From Lachnospiraceae bacterium (GTDB lineage: Bacteria; Bacillota; Clostridia; Lachnospirales; Anaerotignaceae): a DNA stretch of 64,000 nucleotides. Numbering within the stretch: position 1 is the first letter of the stretch; each line of letters opens with the position of its first letter. Where the stretch lies: positions 1 through 64,000 of the forward strand of contig CAJTKM010000009.1 in NCBI GenBank assembly GCA_910576545.1. The letters run 5' to 3'. The translations under genes were made by a program, and so were the position numbers. The notes beneath the pieces are model-generated. The model searched no databases. It was not told the DNA's origin and worked only from the letters and a program-made list of their open reading frames with translations. Positions 37,583-46,891 of this stretch are shown here, piece after piece.

Positions 37583-38788
37583 ATGGAATTGGGAAAGAAG
37601 GATTTTTGGAAAGGTTTTGGCACTGCTGCCGCACTGACGGCGGCGGTCTGTATTGCATGGAAACCAGTATGCAGGGTGATACCCTGGGAGAGTCTGCCGT
37701 TTGGCGTGGAAATGCCCCGTTCTGCAAAAATCAGCATGGTGGAGGATTATCTGGAACGCTACTATGTGGAGGATGTGGAAAAAGAAAAGATTGACGATAT
37801 GCTTTACACAGGCATGATGGCAGGTGTGGGCGACCAGTATACATATTATATGACGGCAGACAGCCTGAACCGCTATATGGACGACAGCAACGGCCGGTTT
37901 GGCGGGATTGGGATTGAGGTTTCCCTGACCCGCGACGGGGAAACGGTCATCGGCCGCGTCAATGAAGGCGGCCCGGCGGAGCGGGCTGGCATTTTATCGG
38001 GGGATATTATCATAGGTGTAGACGGGGAAGATATGCGCGGCAGGACGCGGGAGGATATTGTCATTCGCACGCGCGGCGATATTGGAAAGCCGGTAAAGGT
38101 GAAGGTTTACAGGGAAAGCGATAATTCTACGCCGGAGTTTGAAATGGTGCGGGAAGAAATTGTTGTAAGAAGCGTAGAGAGCAGAATGCTGGAGGACGGA
38201 ATGGGATATATCCTTATTACAGGGTTTAAGGAAAATACCTGTGAGCAGTTCATGACGGCAATGGAAACGCTCCGGGAACAGGGGATGCGCGCGCTTGTAC
38301 TGGATTTACGGTATAATCCCGGCGGGTCAGTCAATACGGTTTACCAGATAGGGGATGAGCTTCTGCCGGAGGGGACAATGGTCTACACAGTGGATAATCA
38401 GGAAAAAAGGCGGGACTATCTTTGTGACGCGGAATATGCCGACCTGCCGATGGTGGTGCTTGTGAATGGCAACAGCGCGAGCGCATCGGAAATCCTTGCG
38501 GGGGCGATAAAGGACCGCGGGGTTGGTACGCTGATTGGTACGCAGACATTTGGCAAAGGACTGGTACAGCGGCTGTTCTTCCTGCCGGACGGCTCCGGCC
38601 TGCATATTACGATACAGAAATATTATACGCCGAACGGCACGTCCATTCATGGCGTAGGCATTACGCCGGACGAAGTGGTGGAGCTGCCGGAGGAATACGC
38701 GGAGGTCTGGCAGGTAGACTCTATTCCTGAGGAGGAGGATACCCAGCTGAAACGGGCGAAAGAGGTATTGCGGCAAGAGACGAGGTGA
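37583..38788 (+). CDS. ctpA: CtpA-type S41 C-terminal processing protease with PDZ domain
   Basis: A 401-residue exported serine protease. A membrane anchor (about 12-30) is followed by a PDZ domain (about 110-190: FGGIGIEVSLTRDGETVIGRVNEGGPAERAGILSGD) and an S41 domain with NGNSASASEILAGAIKDRGVGTLIGTQTFGKG, the Ser-Lys catalytic dyad region. CtpA enzymes trim or activate exported proteins, including wall hydrolases, which makes proximity to ftsEX meaningful. The ribosome site before the ATG is short (GAGGCG). The hydrolase gene overlaps its stop by four bases. Confidence 0.93.
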   Translation: MELGKKDFWKGFGTAAALTAAVCIAWKPVCRVIPWESLPFGVEMPRSAKISMVEDYLERYYVEDVEKEKIDDMLYTGMMAGVGDQYTYYMTADSLNRYMDDSNGRFGGIGIEVSLTRDGETVIGRVNEGGPAERAGILSGDIIIGVDGEDMRGRTREDIVIRTRGDIGKPVKVKVYRESDNSTPEFEMVREEIVVRSVESRMLEDGMGYILITGFKENTCEQFMTAMETLREQGMRALVLDLRYNPGGSVNTVYQIGDELLPEGTMVYTVDNQEKRRDYLCDAEYADLPMVVLVNGNSASASEILAGAIKDRGVGTLIGTQTFGKGLVQRLFFLPDGSGLHITIQKYYTPNGTSIHGVGITPDEVVELPEEYAEVWQVDSIPEEEDTQLKRAKEVLRQETR

Positions 38789-39495
38789 CGGTTTTGGAGG
38801 TACAAAAGTTAAAGATTGGTTCTATCCCCGCAATATTGTGGGGGAAGGACAGCGATAAAATTGTGGTTGCGGTGCATGGAAGTCATTCTTCGAAAATAGA
38901 CGACTGCACTTGGGTCTTTGCGGAAGAAGCGGCAAAGCGGGGCTGGCAGACGCTGAGCTTCGACCTGCCGCAGCATGGCGAACGGGTGTATGAAACAGGG
39001 CCCTGCATGGTAGATGCGTGCGTGGAGGAGCTGCACGCAGTAATGGCATTTGCACGTGAGCGTGCGGAAATGGTTTCTGTATTCGGGTGCAGCATGGGCG
39101 CGTATTTCAGCCTGCTTGCCTATGTGGAGGAAAAGCTGGAAAAGGTATTTTTCCTTTCCCCTGTTACGGACATGGAACGGGTTATACGAAACATCATGTA
39201 CGCCTGCAATATTTCCGAGGAGGAGCTTCGGGAGCGGCAGGTTGTGGAAAACCCGATTGAAACGCTATACTGGGACTACTATGTTTATGTGAAGGAGCAT
39301 CCCGTTGAAAAGTGGACGCATCAAACGGAGATTCTTCGCGGGGAAACGGACACACTGTGTGAAAGGGACGAGATGGAAATGTTTGCAGCGCGCTTCGGCT
39401 GTGGGTTGGAGGAACAGCAGGGCGGAGAACACTGGTTCCATACGGAAAGCCAGCTTGCATACTTCAGGGAATGGCTGGGACGCATCTGGGAATAA
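38785..39495 (+). CDS. alpha/beta-hydrolase-fold protein
   Basis: A 236-residue alpha/beta hydrolase. Visible are VVAVHGSHSSKIDD (oxyanion region), the nucleophile elbow FGCSMGAYFSL and a likely catalytic His in GEHWFHTES. Such proteins are esterases, lipases or peptidases; the substrate is unknown. The start is a GTG overlapping the ctpA stop, so expression is coupled; another downstream start is possible. A terminator follows. Confidence 0.8.
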   Translation: MTVLEVQKLKIGSIPAILWGKDSDKIVVAVHGSHSSKIDDCTWVFAEEAAKRGWQTLSFDLPQHGERVYETGPCMVDACVEELHAVMAFARERAEMVSVFGCSMGAYFSLLAYVEEKLEKVFFLSPVTDMERVIRNIMYACNISEEELRERQVVENPIETLYWDYYVYVKEHPVEKWTHQTEILRGETDTLCERDEMEMFAARFGCGLEEQQGGEHWFHTESQLAYFREWLGRIWE

Positions 39496-39506
39496 AATAA
39501 AATCAA

Positions 39507-39548
39507 AACAGCAGGACTTTTGGATATGCCCGAAAGCCTGCTGTTTTT
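39507..39548 (+). terminator. Rho-independent terminator
   Basis: AAACAGCAGG and CCTGCTGTTT form a 10-base-pair stem followed by T-rich sequence; truA converges from the other side. Confidence 0.85.
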
Positions 39549-39566
39549 GTTTCCACAGTATGCTGT

Positions 39567-40307
39567 TTAATGATAATATACCTCCCGCAGACAAAGCCCA
39601 TGGCTTGGGGCGGTAAAGCCTGCCGCTTCCCTGCTTTCCGCCTGCAGAACGGCGGTCATATCCTCCGGCTGCCGCCGGCCTTCACCGACTTCGATCAGCG
39701 TGCCTGTCAGTATGCGGACCATTTGGTACAGAAATCCGTTCCCGGTGAAATGGATTTCTGTTTTTTCGCCATCATACAGGAAACGGATTGCATCAATCCG
39801 GCGAACAGTTGTTTTTTTCATGCGCTTATTGGCACAGAAGGCTTTGAAATCATGTTCGCCCAGAAATGCTTTTGCCGCCTCCTCCATCTTTTCCCGGTCC
39901 AGCGGCTTTTTGCACCAAAAGGCGTACTTCCGCAGAAAAACAGGCGGCTGTTCGCTGTTCCAAATGGTATAGACATATGTTTTGGCTTTGGCGTTCAGGC
40001 GGCTGTGGAAACGCGGAGGCACCTCCGCAATGGAAAGGCCCGCGATATCCTCCGGCAGGCGGCTGTTGAGCGTAGAAAGCAGTTCTTCCGGCGTACCCTG
40101 CCAGTCGATATGGAAATTGGCTGCCTGCCCTGTGGCGTGCGTTCCCGCATCTGTCCTCCCTGAGCCGAAAACCTCCGTTTCTGCCCCCGCGATTTCTGAA
40201 ACGATGCGCTCCAGACGTGCCTGTATGGTGTTTTCCGTGTTCCCCTGCTTTTGCCAGCCGTTGTAACGCCCGCCATCGTAAGCCAGAATGACTTTATAAT
40301 TCTTCAT
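39567..40307 (-). CDS. truA: TruA tRNA pseudouridine(38-40) synthase
   Basis: A 246-residue enzyme: start YKVILAYDGGRYNGWQKQ, catalytic Asp in GSGRTDAGTHATGQ, then FLGEHDFKAFCANK and FLYQMVRILTGTLIEVGEG, all TruA landmarks. It converts uridines at positions 38-40 of the anticodon stem to pseudouridine. It follows the pyrophosphatase gene by 13 bases and is probably co-transcribed. The ribosome site is weak. In many Firmicutes truA is beside ribosomal-protein or energy-coupling transporter genes, so this location is different. Confidence 0.96.
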   Translation of the reverse strand: MKNYKVILAYDGGRYNGWQKQGNTENTIQARLERIVSEIAGAETEVFGSGRTDAGTHATGQAANFHIDWQGTPEELLSTLNSRLPEDIAGLSIAEVPPRFHSRLNAKAKTYVYTIWNSEQPPVFLRKYAFWCKKPLDREKMEEAAKAFLGEHDFKAFCANKRMKKTTVRRIDAIRFLYDGEKTEIHFTGNGFLYQMVRILTGTLIEVGEGRRQPEDMTAVLQAESREAAGFTAPSHGLCLREVYYH

Positions 40308-40320
40308 GGATACAGTCCCC

Positions 40321-41961
40321 TTACTGCTGCAGCGCGTTCAGTATACGCGGTACAAACTGCTTTTTGCGCGAAACCATGCCCGGCAGGTAAATCCAGTGCT
40401 CCTTTGCGGGACCGAATGCGTTTTCAACGACTTCTTTCGCACTTTCTCCGGCAAATACCAGTTCGGAGGATTCCGTCAGGATATTTGTCAGCAGGAAGAA
40501 ATAAATATCCTTGCTGCCGTTTGCGGTGCTTTCCATAAATGCCGCGATTTTGGGACGGAGCTGCTGCAATTCTTCTTTATCCATGGAGGAAATCTGCCCA
40601 ACGCCGAAATTTATGCCGCCCCCATTGAATTTCTTGAAATCCTGATAGAAAATTTCTTCGGGCGTTTTATCCGAAAGGCTGCTGCCCGCGCGGAACATTT
40701 TTTCCGCATGGTCTTCTATCTCAATTCCGGCAATTTTCGCCAGTGCTTCCGCGGCTTTTTTGTCCTTTTCCGTGCAGGTGGGCGAACGGAACATCAGCGT
40801 ATCCGAAAGTATGGCGGAGCAGAGCAGGCCGGCAATCTTCGGTTCGATTGCTACGCCGTTTTCCAGATACAGCCCGTAGACGATGGTGGCAGTACAGCCG
40901 ACAGGCTGGTTACGGAAATATACGGGCATCGTTGTTTCCAGCGTACCAAGACGGTGATGGTCAATGATTTCCAGAATTTCCGCTTCTTCAATGCCGTCCA
41001 CAGCCTGTGATTTTTCATTGTGGTCGACCATGATGATTTTCTTGTTATCCATTTCCAAAAGGGAACGGCGGGAAAGCATGCCGTAATACCGTCCTTCCGT
41101 ATCCAGCACAGGAAAATCCCTGTGGCGTATTTTTGCCAGCGCGCTGCGGATATCGCTGATGAAATCCTCCTGATTGAATGTGATGAGGTTTTCCTTCCGC
41201 ATGAAATAGCCGACGGGCGTGCTCTGGCTGATAAGCCTTGCCGCCATGTATGTATCATGTGGCGTGCTGATAATTTTGCAGTTATTCTCCCGCGCCAGCT
41301 TTTGTATGGTTTTGGAAATTGGCGCGCCCATGCAGACAACGATACAGCCCGCGTTCATTTCAATGCCGCAGAGCTGGTTTTCAAAGCGGTTGCCCGTCAG
41401 GAGGATATCGCCTTCCTCTACGAAGTTTTCCAAAAGGTCGGGATTTGCCGCGCCGATGAGGATTTTTCCTTTTGTAATTTCTTCGTCAGGGTCACCGATA
41501 ATCATTTCCGCATCCAGCGTATCCAGTATATTTGCGTATTTCGTGCGGGACATTCCCAGTATCCGCGTTTCGTAAATGTCCATATTTGCCGTGGCAATGT
41601 CCTTGACGGAAATGATGCCCTGCAAGCGGCCGTCCTCCTGCACAACGGGCATGGTTGCCTCGTTCAGGTCGCGCATGGTGTTCCAGGCGTTTTTCAGGGA
41701 AATATCGCGCGTCAGCACAGGTGTGCGTTTGATTGTTACGTCCTTGACCTGTGTCCCGACGTGGCTGATAAACTCCGGCGCGTCCACACCGAAGAAATCC
41801 AGTACATATTTTGTTTCGTTATTGATTTCTCCTGCGCGCTTGGGCAGGAAGGACGCGTCTTCCGTTTTGTTTTTCAAATCTGCGTAGGCTATCGCGGAGC
41901 AGATGGAATCCGTATCCGGATTTTTATGTCCAATGACAAAGACCTGTTTTTCTTTCAGCAT
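40321..41961 (-). CDS. family II inorganic pyrophosphatase with CBS and DRTGG regulatory domains
   Basis: A 546-residue CBS-pyrophosphatase. The DHH catalytic domain starts FVIGHKNPDTDSICSAIAY, with manganese-binding DHN/DHH motifs later (MVDHNEKSQ, IIDHHRLG). Inserted between are a CBS domain (about 70-125), a DRTGG domain (about 190-245) and a second CBS motif (about 250-305). The C-terminal DHHA2 domain ends near residue 540. These enzymes hydrolyse pyrophosphate to drive biosynthesis and are regulated by adenine nucleotides through the CBS domains. It has a good AGGAGAG ribosome site. Upstream is a 270-base region shared with the divergent peptidase gene. Confidence 0.95.
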   Translation of the reverse strand: MLKEKQVFVIGHKNPDTDSICSAIAYADLKNKTEDASFLPKRAGEINNETKYVLDFFGVDAPEFISHVGTQVKDVTIKRTPVLTRDISLKNAWNTMRDLNEATMPVVQEDGRLQGIISVKDIATANMDIYETRILGMSRTKYANILDTLDAEMIIGDPDEEITKGKILIGAANPDLLENFVEEGDILLTGNRFENQLCGIEMNAGCIVVCMGAPISKTIQKLARENNCKIISTPHDTYMAARLISQSTPVGYFMRKENLITFNQEDFISDIRSALAKIRHRDFPVLDTEGRYYGMLSRRSLLEMDNKKIIMVDHNEKSQAVDGIEEAEILEIIDHHRLGTLETTMPVYFRNQPVGCTATIVYGLYLENGVAIEPKIAGLLCSAILSDTLMFRSPTCTEKDKKAAEALAKIAGIEIEDHAEKMFRAGSSLSDKTPEEIFYQDFKKFNGGGINFGVGQISSMDKEELQQLRPKIAAFMESTANGSKDIYFFLLTNILTESSELVFAGESAKEVVENAFGPAKEHWIYLPGMVSRKKQFVPRILNALQQ

Positions 41962-42234
41962 AAATTCTCTCTCCTTTTGACAGGCTTTATAATATATATT
42001 GTCCGTTTTCTTGCAAGTATACCGGTTCCTTTGCGTTTCGTCAACTTACTGCCGGTAATTTGATGGAAATCCGTCGTTTTTGCCTGACGAAAAATATCCA
42101 AAAGTGTCTGAATTATCAAAATATAGCACAAAACAAGTATAATCAATATGAAAATATGTTCCGTATTATGCGGATACATAAATAAAAGCGGACGTTAAAC
42201 TGCACAAATATATGAAACCAAAGGAGGAATTTTC

Positions 42235-43413
42235 ATGCAGGGCTTTACAGAAAAAATAAATGCGTTTCTCGATGGCAAAAAAGATGAAATTTTTGCGGCT
42301 TACAAAGACATCATCAATCTGGAAAGCTACCACAGCGACCTTGACGCTTTGGCAAAGCTGGCAGAGCGGCTTAAAACGGAGTTTGAAGCAGAGGGGTTCC
42401 AATGCAGGCTGATACCTGTCGGGCCGGATAACGGCGCAGTACTCAGCGGCATTCTGGGTGCAGACCGCCCGGGAAAACCGATTCTGTTCAGCGGGCATAT
42501 GGATACGGTACACCCTACGAGGAAATTTGGTGAAAATCCTTTCCGTATGGAAGATGGCAAGGTTTACGGTCCCGGCGTATTGGATATGAAAGGCGGCATT
42601 GTGATTTCCCTGTTTGTCGTAAAGGCTCTGAATGCGCTTGGCTTTGATTCCCACCCCATCAAAATTCTTTATTGCGGAGATGAGGAAATCCTCCACCAGA
42701 ACGGCGCGAAAACGTCCGAGGTGCTGATGGAAGAAGCGAAAGGGTGCCTTTGCGCGTTCAATATGGAAACAGGGCTTCTGGACAACAGCATCTGCATCGC
42801 AAGGAACGGCAAAACAGAGGTTACGGTTTCTGTCGAAGGCGTATCTGCACACGCCGGCAACGACTTTGCTTCCGGGCGCAACGCTATTGTGGAAATGATG
42901 AAAAAGCTGGATATTCTCCAGACGTTTACAGATTTGGAACATAAAATGACAGTTAATATTGGAACGATACACGGCGGTACGGCTTCCGGCTCTGTTCCGG
43001 CGCACTGCGAGGCAAAGATAGATTTGCGCGCTTCCCGCGTGGCAGATATGGAAACGCTGAAAAAGAAAATCGAGGAAGTGCTGGCAAAGACGTTCATCGA
43101 GGGGACAACAACGATGTTCAGCTATACACAGGAAATGCTTCCCTTTGAAACCACAGACGATACGATGAAGCTGTATCAGTTTGTACATGATACCGCGGCG
43201 AAATATGGCTTCGGCGAGATGCCCTGCATCAAGCTGGGCGGTTCTTCTGACGCTTCCTATCTGACAATCGCGGGTATCCCTACCATCTGCTCCTGCGGTG
43301 TACGTGGCCAGTGGAACCATACTGACAAGGAGTATGCCCTTGCAGACAGCATGCTGGAGCGTGCGAAGCTTTGGGCGAATGTTGTCGCGGAACTTGGGGA
43401 AAAGAAAGCATAA
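42235..43413 (+). CDS. M20-family metallopeptidase (carboxypeptidase G2-like)
   Basis: A 392-residue zinc peptidase: LFSGHMDTVHP (first metal ligand), YGPGVLDMKGGI, CGDEEI with the catalytic Glu, then the dimerisation domain (about 180-290) with SAHAGND, and SDASYLTIAGIPTIC. It removes C-terminal residues from peptides or folate-like substrates, or acts on acylated amino acids; the exact substrate cannot be told. It has a strong AAAGGAGG site and sits alone, divergent from the pyrophosphatase gene. A hairpin terminator shared with the next operon follows. Confidence 0.92.
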   Translation: MQGFTEKINAFLDGKKDEIFAAYKDIINLESYHSDLDALAKLAERLKTEFEAEGFQCRLIPVGPDNGAVLSGILGADRPGKPILFSGHMDTVHPTRKFGENPFRMEDGKVYGPGVLDMKGGIVISLFVVKALNALGFDSHPIKILYCGDEEILHQNGAKTSEVLMEEAKGCLCAFNMETGLLDNSICIARNGKTEVTVSVEGVSAHAGNDFASGRNAIVEMMKKLDILQTFTDLEHKMTVNIGTIHGGTASGSVPAHCEAKIDLRASRVADMETLKKKIEEVLAKTFIEGTTTMFSYTQEMLPFETTDDTMKLYQFVHDTAAKYGFGEMPCIKLGGSSDASYLTIAGIPTICSCGVRGQWNHTDKEYALADSMLERAKLWANVVAELGEKKA

Positions 43414-43439
43414 GAGAGGAAAGAAAAAGAGGAAAGGTC

Positions 43440-43508
43440 CTGGGGCTCTGCCCCGAACGCCCCTTGACCCGTTTGCCGCCGCAATAAATGCGGCAGGAAG
43501 GGGCAAGA
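43440..43508. repeat. dispersed palindrome-rich repeat, copy 4 (partial)
   Basis: TGGGGCTCTGCCCCGAACGC followed by CCCCTTGACCC, the inverted form of the right arm of the other copies, and a CCGC...GCGG hairpin with AATAAAT. The middle part of a full copy is missing. Confidence 0.65.
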
Positions 43509-43533
43509 CAGTTTGCTTTGGCGGGAAAAGCAT

Positions 43534-43570
43534 AAAAAAGGCCATGGGGCCCACAAACCCCATGGTCTTT
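43534..43570. terminator. bidirectional terminator
   Basis: AAAGGCCATGGGG pairs with CCCCATGGTCTTT, with A-rich and T-rich flanks on both sides, between convergent genes. Confidence 0.85.
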
Positions 43571-44625
43571 TATATATTTTTTCGTATCTGTTCTGCAAAT
43601 GCCGCGGCACGCTCCTGTATCCCGTCCACGTTTAATATGCTCAGCGGGTCGTTTGCCGTTTCCACCATAGCAAAGCCCGATGGCAGACGAAAAGTCTTAT
43701 TCATGCTCAGGGCGCTGATAATTTGTTCTGCTACAATATCCCCGCCGCTATACCCCGAAACCACAACTGCGAACACGCTCTTTTCATAAAACGCTGTTTT
43801 GCGGAAAAGGGCGGTCAGACGGTTGATAAATGCGGTGAGGTTCGCGCTCAGCGCATCGTTATAATTCGGGCAGAGCAGGACGAGCGCGTCGCACGCCTGT
43901 ATGGCAGGGTAGACCTGTTCTACAATGACCCCGCCGTAATAACAGCTGGATTTTTCGCTGAAATGCATACACATATGGTATGGACAGCCGCCACAGTCCT
44001 GTATCGTGCCGTTGCGCAGAGAAATTTCCGTAATTTCACAGCCTGCAAGCCCTTTTTTTACCATGTTCCAGAGTGCGACTGTGTTCGAGGTCTTAAAATT
44101 GCTGGCGTGGAGCACAAGGATATTCGGGCGTTCCTTCGGCTCGACCTGGTAGCTTGCGACACGCTCCAGCATTTCCGCCGCCGCGATATGGTATGCCGAA
44201 AGATTATCAGTTTCCAGCTTCATTGCCTGTATGTTGAAATTCTGCAAAGAAACCGTTCCTTCTACCATTGCGCGCCCCGGGAACGCACAGCCTGCCTGAT
44301 TGGCGGCAAACATCAGCTCCCGTGAAACCGCCTTTGTATACAGTTCGCTTTCTCCGTCTACAATGATCCCGCCGACACAGCCTGTCAGCATATCCGGCTG
44401 TGTCCGCAGTATTTTCAGAAACCGGCAGTATTCCAGATTGATGCCCGAAATGCCGAGAGGTACGGCAAAGAGGACTATCCCGCCCTGTATGGGTGCGAAA
44501 TCCTCCGCGTAACGCATGATGGTACAGTTGTATCCGTCCAGAATGTCTTGCAGTATGCCGTTCAGACGTTCCGTCCGCTTTGCGTCCTCACAATGGGGAT
44601 AAACAAGCGTCAGTTTTTTTTTCAT
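43570..44625 (-). CDS. flavodoxin-fold NAD(P)H/FMN oxidoreductase with extra N-terminal domain
   Basis: A 351-residue protein. The N-terminal 165 residues are an unrecognised alpha/beta domain (KKLTLVYPHCEDAKRTERLNGILQDI). The C-terminal part is a NADPH-dependent FMN-reductase-like flavodoxin fold with ILVLHASNFKTSNTV (phosphate loop), a cysteine cluster DCGGCPYHMCMHF and LCPNYNDALSANLTAFINRL. Redox-active iron-sulfur or thiol chemistry is plausible given the Cys cluster. The start is the ATG after GGAGGCG, overlapping the upstream gene by 4 bases. Last gene of a seven-gene operon. Confidence 0.85.
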   Translation of the reverse strand: MKKKLTLVYPHCEDAKRTERLNGILQDILDGYNCTIMRYAEDFAPIQGGIVLFAVPLGISGINLEYCRFLKILRTQPDMLTGCVGGIIVDGESELYTKAVSRELMFAANQAGCAFPGRAMVEGTVSLQNFNIQAMKLETDNLSAYHIAAAEMLERVASYQVEPKERPNILVLHASNFKTSNTVALWNMVKKGLAGCEITEISLRNGTIQDCGGCPYHMCMHFSEKSSCYYGGVIVEQVYPAIQACDALVLLCPNYNDALSANLTAFINRLTALFRKTAFYEKSVFAVVVSGYSGGDIVAEQIISALSMNKTFRLPSGFAMVETANDPLSILNVDGIQERAAAFAEQIRKNI

Positions 44626-45788
44626 TGTATCGCCTCCAGATTTTCTGCCGCCTGCCGTATCCTTGCGAAAAGAGGTTCCGGCAGGGGAAGGATCTCCGTT
44701 TCCAGCCCAAAGGGAGTTGAGCGGTTTTTGCAGCCCATATATATGCCGCCGAGGAAATTCGAGCTGTAATGCCATTCGCCCCGGAGGGTCAGCAGGAGGG
44801 AAATGGCGGCTGAGGAGATTGCAGGGGCAATATACGGCTTAAAGCCCAGTTCCCGCGTTCGCAGGTTCGCCTCTACAGCAAGCTGCGTCAGTGCCCGCGA
44901 AAGTGCGTCATCATACTGTGCGATGCTGTTGGCGATAACCAGATCCGCACCATGCGGACCGTATGCCCTGCCCTCTGTCAGGAAGGAGGCAAAGCGCACG
45001 TCTTTTTTCGCGTAATATGCCGCGCGTGCGTTCATCACACCCAGCCCGTAGCCTTGTATCTGTTCCGGCAGGAGCGCGCCGTCTGCCGCCCACAAAGCTG
45101 CCCTGCAAAGAGGGTCGACGGGGTCGGAAACAACGGCAAACAAACCCTGAAAATGGCTTTCTACCGCTTTTTTCGCAAAGTGTGAGATGATGCCTTTATT
45201 GGCTTCGTACTGCGCCATACGGACATCCTGTACGCCGGAGCCAACGGGTGGTATGCCTTTTGACGCGCAGAACACAAACATATCGCACGCAAAAAGATTT
45301 TCTTCCCGCAGGATTTCAACGGGAGGCAGGGCGTCATATTCCCATGGGTAGGCGGACTGGTTCATCTCACATTCCCAACGCTGGCAGACGGTTTCATTGA
45401 CATCATAAATCCCCAGCGTACTGATGCAGTCCCCGCCCAGCAGCTTCAGAGCAGTCAGAACGGTACTGCCGACATCGCCCAGCGCAAGCAGATGCACCCG
45501 CTTTTTGCGCGGGATTTCACGTTCCAGACGGCTTTTCCATTCCTCCAGAGAGCCATACGCCGTATTCACAAGCGAAGCCGTCCCGCTGGCAATGCTTTTT
45601 TCCAGCAAAGCCTGCATCTCTGCCGGAAGCCCGTCTGCGCGGCTGTCCAGTTTCGTTTTGTCCAGCCAGCCAATATCTTCAGCGCCTGCCGCCATTCCAG
45701 CGTGCGTCAGGCGGCAGATGCCTTTTGCCTGTTCCTTCGGGCGGCTGACAGCAATCAACAGCCCCCGTTTCCATTCTGCATGTTCCAT
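44622..45788 (-). CDS. lactate/malate-dehydrogenase-like NAD-binding protein
   Basis: A 388-residue protein of unclear specificity. Its middle starts a Rossmann fold (HLLALGDVGSTVLTALKLLGG, IYDVNETVCQRWECEMNQ) as in lactate/malate dehydrogenases, followed by SDPVDPLCRAAL, resembling the (S/N)P-D loop, and AYGPHGADLVIANS. The N-terminal about 90 residues and the C-terminus are unlike classic enzymes. The ribosome site is GAGGTGG; the longer reading from 45860 has none. It belongs to an operon with Zn-alcohol dehydrogenase and flavin reductases, so an oxidation of a hydroxyacid or polyol product is likely but unproven. Confidence 0.72.
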   Translation of the reverse strand: MEHAEWKRGLLIAVSRPKEQAKGICRLTHAGMAAGAEDIGWLDKTKLDSRADGLPAEMQALLEKSIASGTASLVNTAYGSLEEWKSRLEREIPRKKRVHLLALGDVGSTVLTALKLLGGDCISTLGIYDVNETVCQRWECEMNQSAYPWEYDALPPVEILREENLFACDMFVFCASKGIPPVGSGVQDVRMAQYEANKGIISHFAKKAVESHFQGLFAVVSDPVDPLCRAALWAADGALLPEQIQGYGLGVMNARAAYYAKKDVRFASFLTEGRAYGPHGADLVIANSIAQYDDALSRALTQLAVEANLRTRELGFKPYIAPAISSAAISLLLTLRGEWHYSSNFLGGIYMGCKNRSTPFGLETEILPLPEPLFARIRQAAENLEAIQ

Positions 45789-45823
45789 TGTTTCCACCTC
45801 GCGTTTCCTGTTTCTGTATGCCG

Positions 45824-46879
45824 TTATCTTTCGAACGGCGTGACGACCCATTTGATACACCCGTCCGCTTTGTTTTCAAATATACGGTAGCCCTCTAAAA
45901 TATCGTTCAGCGGCGCGCGGTGGGTAATCAGACAGCTGGTGTCCAGTTTTCCGCACCGCACCAGCTCCATGATTTCAGTACAGGCGTTTGCATCTACGCC
46001 GCCCGTCTTGAACGTCAGATTTTTTCCGTACATGATATGCAGGGGAAGTGCCTGCGCCTCCGGATAGAGTGCGACAAGCACGACAACCGCGTTTGGCCTT
46101 GCCGCCTGCCATGCCGTCTGAAAGGTATCTTTTCCACCTGCCGCTTCAAGCACTCTGTCTGCGCCCCTGCCGTCTGTCAGCTGCAATATTTCCTGTACAA
46201 CGTCTGTTTCTTCCGGATTCAGCAGGATATCTGCCAGACCCTTGGCCTTTGCAAGGGCAAGCCTTTCCGCATTTGTATCCACCGCAATGATTTTTGCCGG
46301 ACTGTAAAGCCTTGCGCACATCATTGTGCAAAGTCCGGCCGGCCCTGCTCCGAGCACCACAGCGGTATCGGCAGGCTTTATCTCCGCGATGGATGCGGCC
46401 CAGTAGCCCGTAGCCAGAATATCACCGTTAAACAGTGCGGCTTCATCAGAAACGCCGTCAGGGATATGCGTCAGCCCCTGGTCCGCCATAGGAATGCGCA
46501 CAAATTCCGCCTGTCCGCCGTCAATGCGGCAGCCCAGTTCCCAGCCGCCGTGGATACAGTTATTCACATAGCCCCTCTTGCAGAAATAACATTCCCCGCA
46601 GAAGGTTTCCACATTGACGGATACGCGGTCACCCACACGGAAGCGCTTCACACCTGTGCCGGTTTCAATGATTTCCCCTGTAAATTCGTGCCCCAGTATG
46701 ACGTTTTCCTGCGCCCGCGGTACCGTACCATGTATGATATGCAGGTCGCTGGAGCAGATGGAGGAGCGCGTCACACGGACGATGGCGTCAGTCGGTTCCT
46801 GTATCGTGGGGACGGGTCTGTCCTCAAGTACAACCCTGCCTTTTTCCTGCCAGACAGCGGCTTTCATTGTTTTCTGCAA
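45824..46879 (-). CDS. zinc-dependent medium-chain alcohol/sorbitol dehydrogenase
   Basis: A 351-residue MDR enzyme. Catalytic zinc ligands are in SSICSSDLHIIHG and ILGHEFTGE; the structural zinc site is CGECYFCKRGYVNNC; the NAD-binding motif is VVLGAGPAGLCTMMCARL. It oxidises secondary alcohols or polyols with NAD. The start is a TTG 8 bases after AGGAGG; the ATG four codons later is less well placed. It lies between the flavodoxin-like reductase and the LDH-like gene. The exact substrate is unknown; threonine- or sorbitol-type enzymes are closest in pattern. Confidence 0.93.
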   Translation of the reverse strand: MQKTMKAAVWQEKGRVVLEDRPVPTIQEPTDAIVRVTRSSICSSDLHIIHGTVPRAQENVILGHEFTGEIIETGTGVKRFRVGDRVSVNVETFCGECYFCKRGYVNNCIHGGWELGCRIDGGQAEFVRIPMADQGLTHIPDGVSDEAALFNGDILATGYWAASIAEIKPADTAVVLGAGPAGLCTMMCARLYSPAKIIAVDTNAERLALAKAKGLADILLNPEETDVVQEILQLTDGRGADRVLEAAGGKDTFQTAWQAARPNAVVVLVALYPEAQALPLHIMYGKNLTFKTGGVDANACTEIMELVRCGKLDTSCLITHRAPLNDILEGYRIFENKADGCIKWVVTPFER

Positions 46880-46891
46880 TGCTTTTTCCTC

